DNA of 32,251 nt from Clostridiales bacterium. Lineage in GTDB: Bacteria > Bacillota > Clostridia > Oscillospirales > Acutalibacteraceae. Made by a program: the position numbers and the translations under genes. The stretch is from NCBI GenBank assembly GCA_024697575.1, contig JAILFM010000168.1:1-32251 (forward strand). The letters are read 5' to 3'. The notes beneath the pieces are model-generated. The model had not been told where the DNA came from and did no database searches. It worked only from the letters and a program-made list of their open reading frames with translations. Positions 1-7,763 of the stretch are shown here, piece after piece (the stretch's first letter is position 1; every line of letters starts with the position of its first letter).

Positions 1-2
1 TA

Positions 3-335
3 TATGTTAAAGATGTTGCCTTAGCTTTTTGGAAAGCAATGAAAAGCGAAAATACTTACGGACTTTATAATATGACATCCGGTAAAGGCGTCACCCTTTT
101 GCAGCAGGCACAGATAATTGCCGAGCTTTGGGCAAAAAGCCCTGATAAAAAATCAAAAATTACATTTAAACCCGAGGTTCAGAACAACACCCCGTCTTAC
201 CTGTTTTCTATGGAAAAAGCGAAAAATGACTTTGATTTTGAACCCGCTTTTTCGGATTTCAGAACAATGATGACAGATTATAAAAAAGACCTTGACAATG
301 ACAAATATCGGGAGCTGTTTCATTATGTCAAATAA
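3..335 (+). CDS. NAD-dependent epimerase/dehydratase, C-terminal fragment
   Basis: This is the 3' end of a gene that starts before the window; the frame is open from position 3 and ends at TAA 333-335, leaving 110 residues. The visible part opens with YVKDVALAFW, which resembles the (Y/H)V.DVA segment found after the substrate-binding region of extended short-chain dehydrogenase/epimerases. It continues with a GLYNMTSGKGVT stretch typical of the C-terminal lobe, where a sugar substrate is held. The Rossmann fold and YxxxK catalytic pair lie outside the window, so substrate and exact reaction cannot be told. The next gene, a phosphoglycosyl transferase, starts inside its last codons, so both belong to one glycan-biosynthesis operon. 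An internal ATG at 39 is not a likely start because the reading frame is conserved before it. Family assignment is fairly secure; specificity is unknown. Confidence 0.7.
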   Translation, partial: YVKDVALAFWKAMKSENTYGLYNMTSGKGVTLLQQAQIIAELWAKSPDKKSKITFKPEVQNNTPSYLFSMEKAKNDFDFEPAFSDFRTMMTDYKKDLDNDKYRELFHYVK

Positions 336-1014
336 TATGAAGCCCGCAGGCGGTTTGATATACAGGATTATAAAAAGAATATTTGATGTTCTTATTTCTT
401 TATTGCTTTTGATTCCGGTCGGAGCGGTTATTGCCGTCTCATCTGTTTTCATAAAAAAAGAAGACAAAGGTCCTGTGTTTTATTCGGCCGACAGAACAGG
501 CAGGTACGGCAAAATTTTTAAAATGCACAAATTGCGCTCCATGAAAGTTAACTCACCCGATATCCGTCTTGAAGACGGCTCAACATTTAACGGTGAAGAT
601 GACCCCAGAGTGACTGCATTCGGAAAATTTGCAAGAAAGACAAGCATCGATGAACTTCCGCAGATTTTTAACATTTTTAAAGGCGATATGTCGTTTATCG
701 GTCCGAGACCCGATACGCCTGTAGGGTCGGAGCAATACACCGATGAAGAAAAGGTTATTCTCACTGTTCGACCCGGTGTTACCGGTTATAATCAGGCTCT
801 TAACCGCAATTCTGTTCTCACTAAAGAAAAACTTAAAAACGATATATATTATGTAAACAATCTTTCTGTATGGCTTGATATTAAGATTATTTTTATGACG
901 ATTGCCGGTGTTATCGGCCGAAAAAATATCAACCGGTCTAACTCAGATACACAGAATTCATATGTACTTAACGATGACGGAACAAAAACATTTACTGTAA
1001 CGGAGAGTAAATGA
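325..1014 (+). CDS. Undecaprenyl-phosphate sugar phosphotransferase (monotopic phosphoglycosyl transferase)
   Basis: The 229-residue protein belongs to the bacterial sugar transferase family (PF02397; PglC/WcaJ-type), which moves a phospho-sugar from a nucleotide sugar to undecaprenyl phosphate and so starts a repeat unit on the inner membrane face. An N-terminal hydrophobic helix (about residues 18-42) is followed by the GPVFY segment, an RTGRYGK-like stretch and MHKLRSM. The catalytic Asp-Glu pair lies in SIDELPQ (residues 107-113), and SFIGPRP follows at about 123-129. I chose ATG 325 because GGGAG at 310-314 sits about 10 nt before it; ATG 292 lies deeper in the upstream gene, and ATG 337 has the same site but wider spacing. 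It overlaps the epimerase by 11 nt, and its stop overlaps the next start (ATGA). The length fits the short single-domain form lacking extra membrane helices. The sugar donor is unknown. Confidence 0.9.
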   Translation: MSNNMKPAGGLIYRIIKRIFDVLISLLLLIPVGAVIAVSSVFIKKEDKGPVFYSADRTGRYGKIFKMHKLRSMKVNSPDIRLEDGSTFNGEDDPRVTAFGKFARKTSIDELPQIFNIFKGDMSFIGPRPDTPVGSEQYTDEEKVILTVRPGVTGYNQALNRNSVLTKEKLKNDIYYVNNLSVWLDIKIIFMTIAGVIGRKNINRSNSDTQNSYVLNDDGTKTFTVTESK

Positions 1015-2210
1015 TGCAAAAGAAAATAATGATACTCGGCGCAAGTATTCTTCAACTGCCTGCGATTGAAAAAGCAATCCAAATGGGTTTAAGTGTTGTT
1101 GCCGTTGATATGAACGCCGACGCTGTAGGTTTTCGGGTGCCCGGTGTTACAAAAGAAGTTATCAGTACTATTGATATTCCTGAAATTGTTAAAGCCGCCA
1201 AAAGGCATAGTATTGACGGAATAATGACTTTAGCTACGGATATGCCAATGCGCAGTGTTGCGGCTGTATCAAAAGAGATGGGTTTTGGCGGTATTGATGA
1301 AGATGCCGTTTTTAAGGCAACAAACAAAATTGCCATGAGAATAGCACTGAAGGATAAAAATGTGCCGGTTCCGAATTTCTTTAAGGCTTCGGATAAGGCT
1401 GAATATCTAAACGCAGTTAAATCTATCGGTGTGCCGTTTATTGTAAAACCTGCGGACAGTTCCGGCAGTCGCGGTATATTCAAGGTCAGTGATTTAGAAG
1501 ACAAAAAACTTATAGATGAAGCTTACAGCTATGCACGCACGTATTCAAGAGAAGGCGATGTTATTGTTGAAGAATATATGAGCGGTCCCGAGGTCAGCGT
1601 TGAAACAATCTCTCTTGACGGCGTTTGCCATATTATTCGGATTACGGATAAGATAACAACCGGCGCACCGCATTTTGTGGAAATGGGTCATTCACAGCCG
1701 ACATGCCTTGATGCAGAAACTGTTAAAAGAATATCCGAAGTGACAGTTCAGGCTAACAAAGCTATTGGCATAAAATGCGGACCGTCCCATACTGAGATTA
1801 TTGTCACACAGCAGGGACCTAAAATAGTTGAACTCGGCGCAAGGCTCGGCGGTGACAATATTACAACTCATCTTGTTCCCATGTCTACCGGTGTTGATAT
1901 GGTGGAGTGCTGCATTAAGATTGCTTTGGGTGAAAAACCGGATATCAGTCAAAAATGGGATAAGGGAGCGGCTGTTCGCTATTTTCGGCAGCGCCCCGGT
2001 GTTGTTAAAAGCATATGCGGCATAGAAGAAGCTAAAAGAATTCCCGGAGTTAAGCAAATCAGCGTTGTTCACTCTGTCGGGGAAGAGGTTACGGATATTA
2101 CGGGCAGCGGCGCAAGAATTGGCTTTGTTATTGCTCAGGACGAAAACGCAAAAGCAGCGATAGCTGACTGTGAAAAAGCGCTGTCAAAGATAAAAATCGA
2201 AATCGGTTAA
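1011..2210 (+). CDS. ATP-grasp carboxylate-amine ligase-like protein
   Basis: This 399-residue protein has the CarB/PurK-like ATP-grasp layout. The N-terminal pre-ATP-grasp domain begins with the nucleotide-type loop ILGAS at 8-12. The ATP-grasp domain has the phosphate-binding KPADSSGSRG at 146-155, adenine-contacting acidic residues in IVEEYMSG at 185-192, and a metal-binding ELGARLGGD at 274-282. A C-terminal lid-like domain follows from about 310. Such enzymes form an acyl phosphate and couple a carboxylate to an amine or other nucleophile. It sits between a phosphoglycosyl transferase and a glycosyltransferase with no gap, so it probably modifies a sugar or glycan, for example by attaching an amino acid; that is inference. 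ATG 1011 and ATG 1014 are both possible behind GGAGAG at 1002-1007, and 1014 has better spacing. The substrates cannot be read from sequence. Confidence 0.85.
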   Translation: MMQKKIMILGASILQLPAIEKAIQMGLSVVAVDMNADAVGFRVPGVTKEVISTIDIPEIVKAAKRHSIDGIMTLATDMPMRSVAAVSKEMGFGGIDEDAVFKATNKIAMRIALKDKNVPVPNFFKASDKAEYLNAVKSIGVPFIVKPADSSGSRGIFKVSDLEDKKLIDEAYSYARTYSREGDVIVEEYMSGPEVSVETISLDGVCHIIRITDKITTGAPHFVEMGHSQPTCLDAETVKRISEVTVQANKAIGIKCGPSHTEIIVTQQGPKIVELGARLGGDNITTHLVPMSTGVDMVECCIKIALGEKPDISQKWDKGAAVRYFRQRPGVVKSICGIEEAKRIPGVKQISVVHSVGEEVTDITGSGARIGFVIAQDENAKAAIADCEKALSKIKIEIG

Positions 2211-2231
2211 TTCTTAGAGGTTTTAAGATTA

Positions 2232-3470
2232 ATGAGAATATTGACATTCAGCGCATATTTTACTCCTGAAATTGCCGCAAGTATGTATCTTTCTGAAGAT
2301 ATTTTTGAAGCAATGGCAAAAGAAGGTCATTTTGTTGATTTGTATGTGCCGACGCCCTGTAGGGGTATCAGTAACGAAGTCAGGAAACAATATAAAAGAA
2401 AGAAAACAGAAGTCAAATACGACGGTCACCTCATTATCCACAGGTTTAGATTGTATAAAGAGGGCAAGAATACACTTCTTCGGGCTTTAAGATATGCTTT
2501 TTTGGTTCTAAAGTTCTTTTGGTTTGGTTTAAAACAAAAAACCGATGCTATTTTTGTTCAAAGCACCCCGCCTGTTCAGGGAATGATGGCGGGACTGCTG
2601 GCGTCTGTTAAAAAGGTACCTCTGATTTACAATCTTCAGGATATTTTTCCGGACTCTCTTGTAAATTCAGGTATGACTCAAAGCGGCAGCTTGATTTGGA
2701 AAATCGGCAGATGGGTTGAAAATTTCAGTTACAAAAGAACAAGCCGGTTTATAGTAATCAGCGATGATTTTAAAAGGAATATAATTGAAAAAGGTGTTTC
2801 GCCGGATAAAATAACGGTTGTTCCCAATTGGGCGGATACTTCTTCTGTATATCCGGTTGTCCGTGAAAATAATAAGCTTATCGATAAATATCATCTCAAC
2901 CCTTCGGATTTTATGGTTGTGTACAGCGGGAATATCGGCTTCAGTCAAAACATTGATTTGCTTTTGGATGTTGCAAAGGCGCTAGCCGCAAGATATAATC
3001 AATTAAAATTTGTTCTGATAGGTGACGGCGCGGCGAAGAAACATATTGAAGAAAGAATCAAGAACGAGAAGGCAAAAAATGTTGTTTTAATTCCGTTTCA
3101 GCCTTATGAAGATATTGCTCATGTGTTCAGCTTAGGTGATGCCGGACTTATAATATCAAAGCCCGGTGTTGGAGACAGTTCCGTCCCGAGCAAAACATGG
3201 AGCATTATGGCGGCAGGTAAACCTGTTTTAGCATCATTTGATTTGAACAGCGAGCTTTGCAATTTGATTGAATCTGTCGGTTGCGGTGTGTGTGCGAGTG
3301 CCGGGAACGCCGATGACCTGATAAGGGCAATCGAATTCCTGATGAATAATAACAAAGAATTCGGTATAAACGGTTATGAATATGTTAAAAACAATCGGTC
3401 TTCTTCGGTTTGTCTTCCTAAGTATATAAAAGCAATTGAAGATGCAGTAGAATCCGCAAATAAAATGTGA
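2232..3470 (+). CDS. Glycosyltransferase family 4, WbuB-like
   Basis: The 412-residue protein is a GT-B fold retaining glycosyltransferase. The N-terminal domain opens with the group 4 acceptor-side pattern SAYFTPE and contains QSTPPVQG and NLQDIFPDS (about 136-144), which resemble WbuB-type amino-sugar transferases. The C-terminal domain has VYSGNIGFSQN, VLIGDGAAKKH and VPSKTWSIMAAGKPVLA. The usual first Glu of the EX7E motif is replaced by Lys in PSK, as I recall for WbuB relatives, while the later NSEL Glu is kept. It likely adds a sugar to the lipid-linked acceptor made by the upstream phosphoglycosyl transferase at the cytoplasmic membrane face. ATG 2232 is preceded by AGAGG at 2216-2220. 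The gene lies 21 nt after the ATP-grasp gene and its stop overlaps the next GTG. Donor and acceptor remain unknown. Confidence 0.88.
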   Translation: MRILTFSAYFTPEIAASMYLSEDIFEAMAKEGHFVDLYVPTPCRGISNEVRKQYKRKKTEVKYDGHLIIHRFRLYKEGKNTLLRALRYAFLVLKFFWFGLKQKTDAIFVQSTPPVQGMMAGLLASVKKVPLIYNLQDIFPDSLVNSGMTQSGSLIWKIGRWVENFSYKRTSRFIVISDDFKRNIIEKGVSPDKITVVPNWADTSSVYPVVRENNKLIDKYHLNPSDFMVVYSGNIGFSQNIDLLLDVAKALAARYNQLKFVLIGDGAAKKHIEERIKNEKAKNVVLIPFQPYEDIAHVFSLGDAGLIISKPGVGDSSVPSKTWSIMAAGKPVLASFDLNSELCNLIESVGCGVCASAGNADDLIRAIEFLMNNNKEFGINGYEYVKNNRSSSVCLPKYIKAIEDAVESANKM

Positions 3471-4288
3471 TCCAAACGATAAATAATATGAAAAGCGAAC
3501 GCGCAAGGGCTTATAAACATATGATAAAACTTATTCTTGCTGTTATCTCAGTCACAATAGTCTTTCTCAATATCGGTCCGTTGATAACTACGGGTGAAAA
3601 AAGCATAGGAGTTCTGATAGGCTTGGCAACCGGTGCGGTGATAGCTGTATATTTGATTTTTTTTGACCGGGTAAACAGTTTTTTTGCCGATTTCTGGGAT
3701 CAAAGCAATTTAAACAAAGCAATATTAAGTTTTTTGTCGTCTTTGATTTGCCTTTTTTTGGTTTTGTTTTCTGTTACATTTGTAAAGGTTATTGTTCACT
3801 GCAGGCAGTCAAAAGCAAAAACCGAGTACATTATTGTACTCGGATGTCAGGTGAGCGGCGAAAGGCCGGGGATTTTTTTAAAAAAAAGAATTGCAAAAGC
3901 GTATGATTATCTTAAAGAGAACCCTTCTTCAAAAGCAATTCTTTCGGGCGGACAGGGCAGCGGTGAAAACATCTCCGAAGGCAGGTGTATGTTTGACACA
4001 CTGACCCGTAAGGGTATTGACGAAAACAGACTGATAATTGAAGATTCGTCAACATCCACTGATGAAAATTTTCGTAACTCACTCGAAACGCTGAAATCAG
4101 AAGGGATGGAAATAACGGAAATAACAATAGTTACCAATGATTTTCATCAATACAGGTCGTCATTGATTGCAAAGAAACTCGGGCTCAAAGCATATTCATG
4201 CCCATGCGCAACGCCTTTTATGGGCTTTGTTCCTTTTGCTGTCAGGGAAGTTCTTGCCGCTTGGGCAATTAAACTAAAAATGATATGA
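3467..4288 (+). CDS. YdcF/SanA-like DUF218 membrane protein
   Basis: The 273-residue protein has three predicted transmembrane helices (about residues 20-37, 47-66 and 87-107) followed by a DUF218 (YdcF/ElyC/SanA-type) domain from about 120. Signature pieces are YIIVLGCQV, ILSGGQGSGE, the DSSTSTDENF stretch and VTNDFHQYR. Members of this family affect cell-envelope polysaccharide and peptidoglycan precursor balance, but their biochemical activity is not well defined. Location at the end of a glycan cluster supports an envelope role. The start is uncertain: GTG 3467 overlaps the glycosyltransferase stop as GTGA but lacks a clear ribosome site; ATG 3488 also lacks one; ATG 3521 has AAGGG at 3505-3509 but begins directly in the first helix. 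It converges on the oxidoreductase gene with only 24 nt between stops and no clear terminator. Confidence 0.82.
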   Translation: MIQTINNMKSERARAYKHMIKLILAVISVTIVFLNIGPLITTGEKSIGVLIGLATGAVIAVYLIFFDRVNSFFADFWDQSNLNKAILSFLSSLICLFLVLFSVTFVKVIVHCRQSKAKTEYIIVLGCQVSGERPGIFLKKRIAKAYDYLKENPSSKAILSGGQGSGENISEGRCMFDTLTRKGIDENRLIIEDSSTSTDENFRNSLETLKSEGMEITEITIVTNDFHQYRSSLIAKKLGLKAYSCPCATPFMGFVPFAVREVLAAWAIKLKMI

Positions 4289-4312
4289 TTGAATTTAACT
4301 GATTTTTGCTCT

Positions 4313-5413
4313 TTATTTAATATCAGGTATTTCCATTGCAGCGCCGTTTTGCTCTGCGGACAGAGCGGCAATTATGCCGGGCAGTGACATCTTTATGCCG
4401 AAATCCACATCAAGTTCGGGCTTTTTCCCTTCAATGACGCATTTGACAAAATCAGCAAACATATTTGAGTCTGCTCCGCCGTGACCGAAGGCATCACTGT
4501 TGCCGTTTTCGTCAAGATATTTTGAAGTTACCGGGATATCTATCTTTTGTGAGAATGTGCCCGGAATGCGTGAAAGACTTGCAAGAGAGTGAGCGTTGTC
4601 GACAATCTCACGTCTGTCGGTCTCGATTGTCCCTTTTGTACCGCTGAGGCGGTAGTTGTGGTCGTAGCTTGTGTATGCTCCGAAGCTGACGAGCAGTCTT
4701 ATTATCGCACCTTTTTCTGTTTTAAATACTGCCATTGAGGTGGCATTTTTTTGCGGAAAATATGGATTGTATTCAATATCGGCATTCATACATGAAACGC
4801 TGACACACCGGTCGTCCATTATATAAAGCAGAGGACCCAGCTCGTGTGTGCAGTATTTGATTGCAGGGTTATATGTTCTCCAATGACCTTTGGGGTAATT
4901 GTCAGGAGCAAATTTGGCAGGATCTATGCTGTGAAGATATTCCGCCTCAGCAAAAACGATGTCACCGAAATCGCCGTTTTCACGCATTGTTTTCCATGTT
5001 TGAATAAAAGCCCAATAGCAGCAGTTTTCTGCCGCCATATAGATGCAGTCGGGATGATCGGCAACAATTTTTTTGAGCTTATATGCTTCGTCAACATTGG
5101 TTATTGACGGAATTTCACTTAAAACATGTTTTCCGGCGTTCATTGCCTTTTCAACTATTGGCACATGGTAAACCGCTTCAGTTGCAACGATGACAGCGTC
5201 AATGTCCATTTTCAGCATTTCATCGTAATCATTCAAATATATTACATCGGTTTTGCCGAGTGATTCAAAGTATTCCTTGCAGTGGTCAATCACCTTCTTG
5301 TTGTGATCGCATGCGGCAATGAGCCGGCAATTGGGGTTGTTAAATCCGCATGCAGCCACAGCGGCGCCGCGACCGCAGCCGATAACACCGTAACGAAGGA
5401 TTCCGTCTTTCAT
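4313..5413 (-). CDS. Gfo/Idh/MocA family oxidoreductase
   Basis: This 366-residue protein has an N-terminal Rossmann domain with the dinucleotide loop GCGRGAA at 12-18, followed by an alpha/beta substrate domain with CTHELGPLL at 188-196, the region that usually supplies the catalytic His. The family oxidises or reduces sugars, inositols and sugar acids with NAD(P). The usual EKP motif after AGKHVL reads SEIP (E100, I101, P102), so the lysine is missing; I recall relatives with SEVP-type sequences, so this may mark a subfamily rather than loss of function. A GGGAGA ribosome site lies just upstream of ATG 5413, and a good promoter is present at 5480-5508. The gene is divergent from the beta-helix/GNAT gene, suggesting related carbohydrate metabolism. 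The substrate is unknown. Confidence 0.88.
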   Translation of the reverse strand: MKDGILRYGVIGCGRGAAVAACGFNNPNCRLIAACDHNKKVIDHCKEYFESLGKTDVIYLNDYDEMLKMDIDAVIVATEAVYHVPIVEKAMNAGKHVLSEIPSITNVDEAYKLKKIVADHPDCIYMAAENCCYWAFIQTWKTMRENGDFGDIVFAEAEYLHSIDPAKFAPDNYPKGHWRTYNPAIKYCTHELGPLLYIMDDRCVSVSCMNADIEYNPYFPQKNATSMAVFKTEKGAIIRLLVSFGAYTSYDHNYRLSGTKGTIETDRREIVDNAHSLASLSRIPGTFSQKIDIPVTSKYLDENGNSDAFGHGGADSNMFADFVKCVIEGKKPELDVDFGIKMSLPGIIAALSAEQNGAAMEIPDIK

Positions 5414-5479
5414 TTTACTGTTTCTCCCTGAGTTATTTTATAGTACCGATGAATTATGAGATGTATTTTTACTGACGAT

Positions 5480-5508
5480 ATTATATTATCTGAGTGTGAA
5501 TAAATCAA
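5480..5508 (-). promoter_or_regulatory. Sigma-A-type promoter for the Gfo/Idh gene
   Basis: On the minus strand TTGATT (5503-5508) is followed after exactly 17 nt by a perfect TATAAT (5480-5485). The predicted start of transcription is near 5473, giving a leader of about 60 nt before ATG 5413. The -35 is part of an inverted repeat, AATCAA-N7-TTGATT (5503-5521), which could be an operator. Confidence 0.7.
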
Positions 5509-5577
5509 GAAGGTTTTGATTAATGGTGAATTTGTCCAAAGAAAGATTGTAATATGTTATAATAAAGGAGCTTGAAA

Positions 5578-7665
5578 TTGGAAGAGAAAGTATATGTGAG
5601 AGTTACCGATGCGCCCTTTAGTGCGGCAGGTGACGGCGTGCATAATGACAGAGAAGAGATTCAAAGCGCAATTGATTATGTGTTTTCAAAGGGCGGGGGT
5701 ACGGTGACGCTTACTGCCGGCAGAACATTTATGTCAAGCGGCATTTTTTTAAAAAGCAATGTTTCGCTTTTCTTTGAAGAAGGTTCTGTCTTAAAACAGG
5801 TGGAAGGTACCGACGGTTATGTTAAACCGAAGGGCGACACATATGTTCCGTATACACCGTTAGTAGGTCATAATTATTCAGATAAAATCAAGTGGAGTCA
5901 CTGCTGGTATCATAACTATCCTTTCATTTTTGCCCCCGAGGGTTCCCGCAATTTTTCCGTCAGAGGTAAAGGTACTGTTTCAATGGCGGAAGTTACTGAC
6001 AGCAAGAATATTGTTAAAATATGTCCCATAGGTTTTTACCGTTGCAGCGAATTTGAGATAAGCGATGTTCGCATTACAAACTATCATAGCTACGCCATGA
6101 TGCCGTTTACAAGCAGTGACGGGCTTATTTCAAATGTTAAAATTGATTCCTGGAGCTTCGGTAACGGCGACGGCGTATGCCTTATGAACTGCCGTAACAT
6201 AAAAGTGACAGGATGTGACTTTTTCACCGGTGACGATTCGCTTTATATTTTTTCATCGTATAAGGACCCACGTAAAAGTGAGTGGTGGTCTTCGGATGAG
6301 CCTCAGCCAAGCGAAAATATTGAGGTTGATAATTGTAATCTGCGTTCAAATCACTGCAAGGCGTTCGGAATGATTTTGTGGGGAATTGACTGCCCAGACA
6401 AGGAAAAAATTCAGGTAAGAAATGTATATGTGCATGACTGCCATATCGAAACCCTCGGCAACTGGCTTTACAATCCATACAGTGACAGGGCAGGGTATCC
6501 GCCCGTGACCGGCGTCAGGTTTGAAAACAATGTTATTGACGGCATTGAAGCAAACTTTTTCGAAACAAAAATCAGTGATCTTTACGGCTTCCCTTCAAGT
6601 GAAAAAATGATAAACGGCGATTTTAAAGACGGACTTTGCTTCTGGGCTTTTAAAACAAGCGGCAAAGCGAAGTGTGTTTCAAAAAGAGAAACGCCAGGTG
6701 AAGAATTGGCGCACTGCGTTATCAGCTGGTGCAAAAATGAGTACGCCGGTGTTTATCAAGGCTTGTTTTTAAGAAGCGGAAAGGCAGGTTATTTCAGGTT
6801 AAAGGCTCGTTCTAATGGCGAAAAATGTCGCATCTTTGTCAGGGATACATCAAATGATGAGGTTATTGCTCAGGTTATTTTTGACAATATCGAATACAAA
6901 TACTTTGTTTTGAATTTCAATGTGCCTTGTGACGGTAATTATCATCTTGGTGTTGAAAACGCATCTGAAAACGGCGGACACGCCGAAATTGCCGACGCGA
7001 GTCTCGGTTATCATCCGCTTGCGGACGGATATAAAAGTGTTATCAATGATAACGGCAAAGTGATTTTTAAATATAATGATAATCTTTTCAGCAGAAATCA
7101 GCTGAAAATGTATTGGCTTACAGAAAATGAACTTGAAGATTTGACCTTGCCTGAAGGGTATTCTTTCTCACACTATAAAGGACCCGAAGATATTCATGTG
7201 TGGAATTTGTGCACCACTGTTGTTTATGAAAATGTTAACGATGAACTCAGGTTTAAAAGAGAAATTTTTGATTTTCAAGATATTAATCCGTTTGAAGATG
7301 TCTGGTTCCTTGACTACAAAGGTGAACATGTTGGCACTGCGACTTCATTTGTCCATTTATCAACCGGAACGGGTGACATGCACTGGGTCGGCATAAGACC
7401 CGATTTCAGAGGAAAGGGTTTGGCTAAATATCTGAGCTACATTGTTCAGAAAACCCTGAAAGACAGAGGGGTACCATATGTTTCACTTACAACCGGCGAA
7501 AGCCGTGTGTCGGCGGTAAAATCATATTTGACGGCAGGCTTTTTACCGGTTGAATACGCCGAGGGGATGCAGGCAAGGTGGATTAGTGTAATGAGAACCT
7601 ACGGCATAAAATCTCTTCAGTATCTTAATGAAGACGCAACCCCGTTTAAAATTTTGTATATATAA
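5578..7665 (+). CDS. Polygalacturonase-like beta-helix protein fused to GNAT acetyltransferase
   Basis: The protein has 695 residues if it starts at TTG 5578. I prefer this start because AAGGAG (5565-5570) is 7 nt away, whereas in-frame TTG 5572 is only 1 nt away. The N-terminal part (about 8-338) is a right-handed beta-helix of the pectate-lyase/GH28-like superfamily. GNGDGV (195-200) and TGDDSLYI (217-224) match the GH28 N-x-D and D-D acids, and NHCKAFG (258-264) may stand in for G-H-G. The middle (about 344-480), from MINGDFKDG, looks like a CBM4/9-type jelly roll. The C-terminus (about 508-673) is a GNAT domain with acetyl-CoA loop RPDFRGKGLA (607-616). There is no signal peptide, so it should act in the cytosol. 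Function is unproven; trimming plus acetylation of a sugar or oligosaccharide is inference. A bidirectional terminator follows the stop. Confidence 0.85.
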   Translation: MEEKVYVRVTDAPFSAAGDGVHNDREEIQSAIDYVFSKGGGTVTLTAGRTFMSSGIFLKSNVSLFFEEGSVLKQVEGTDGYVKPKGDTYVPYTPLVGHNYSDKIKWSHCWYHNYPFIFAPEGSRNFSVRGKGTVSMAEVTDSKNIVKICPIGFYRCSEFEISDVRITNYHSYAMMPFTSSDGLISNVKIDSWSFGNGDGVCLMNCRNIKVTGCDFFTGDDSLYIFSSYKDPRKSEWWSSDEPQPSENIEVDNCNLRSNHCKAFGMILWGIDCPDKEKIQVRNVYVHDCHIETLGNWLYNPYSDRAGYPPVTGVRFENNVIDGIEANFFETKISDLYGFPSSEKMINGDFKDGLCFWAFKTSGKAKCVSKRETPGEELAHCVISWCKNEYAGVYQGLFLRSGKAGYFRLKARSNGEKCRIFVRDTSNDEVIAQVIFDNIEYKYFVLNFNVPCDGNYHLGVENASENGGHAEIADASLGYHPLADGYKSVINDNGKVIFKYNDNLFSRNQLKMYWLTENELEDLTLPEGYSFSHYKGPEDIHVWNLCTTVVYENVNDELRFKREIFDFQDINPFEDVWFLDYKGEHVGTATSFVHLSTGTGDMHWVGIRPDFRGKGLAKYLSYIVQKTLKDRGVPYVSLTTGESRVSAVKSYLTAGFLPVEYAEGMQARWISVMRTYGIKSLQYLNEDATPFKILYI

Positions 7666-7675
7666 GAGAATGATA

Positions 7676-7717
7676 AAAAGGACTGCAATCCCTCAAAAAA
7701 CGGGTTGCAGTCCTTTT
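7676..7717. terminator. Bidirectional intrinsic terminator
   Basis: A long stem pairs AAAAGGACTGCAA-t-CCC (7676-7692) with GGGTTGCAGTCCTTTT (7702-7717), with one bulged base and a 9-nt loop. It is flanked by T-runs in both directions (CCTTTT on plus, CCTTTTTAT on minus). It lies between the convergent beta-helix/GNAT gene and the leucine-rich repeat gene and can end both transcripts. Confidence 0.92.
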
Positions 7718-7763
7718 GACAATTGAAAAACAGAATCTTTTCAGGATGAATGCTGATTTGAAA

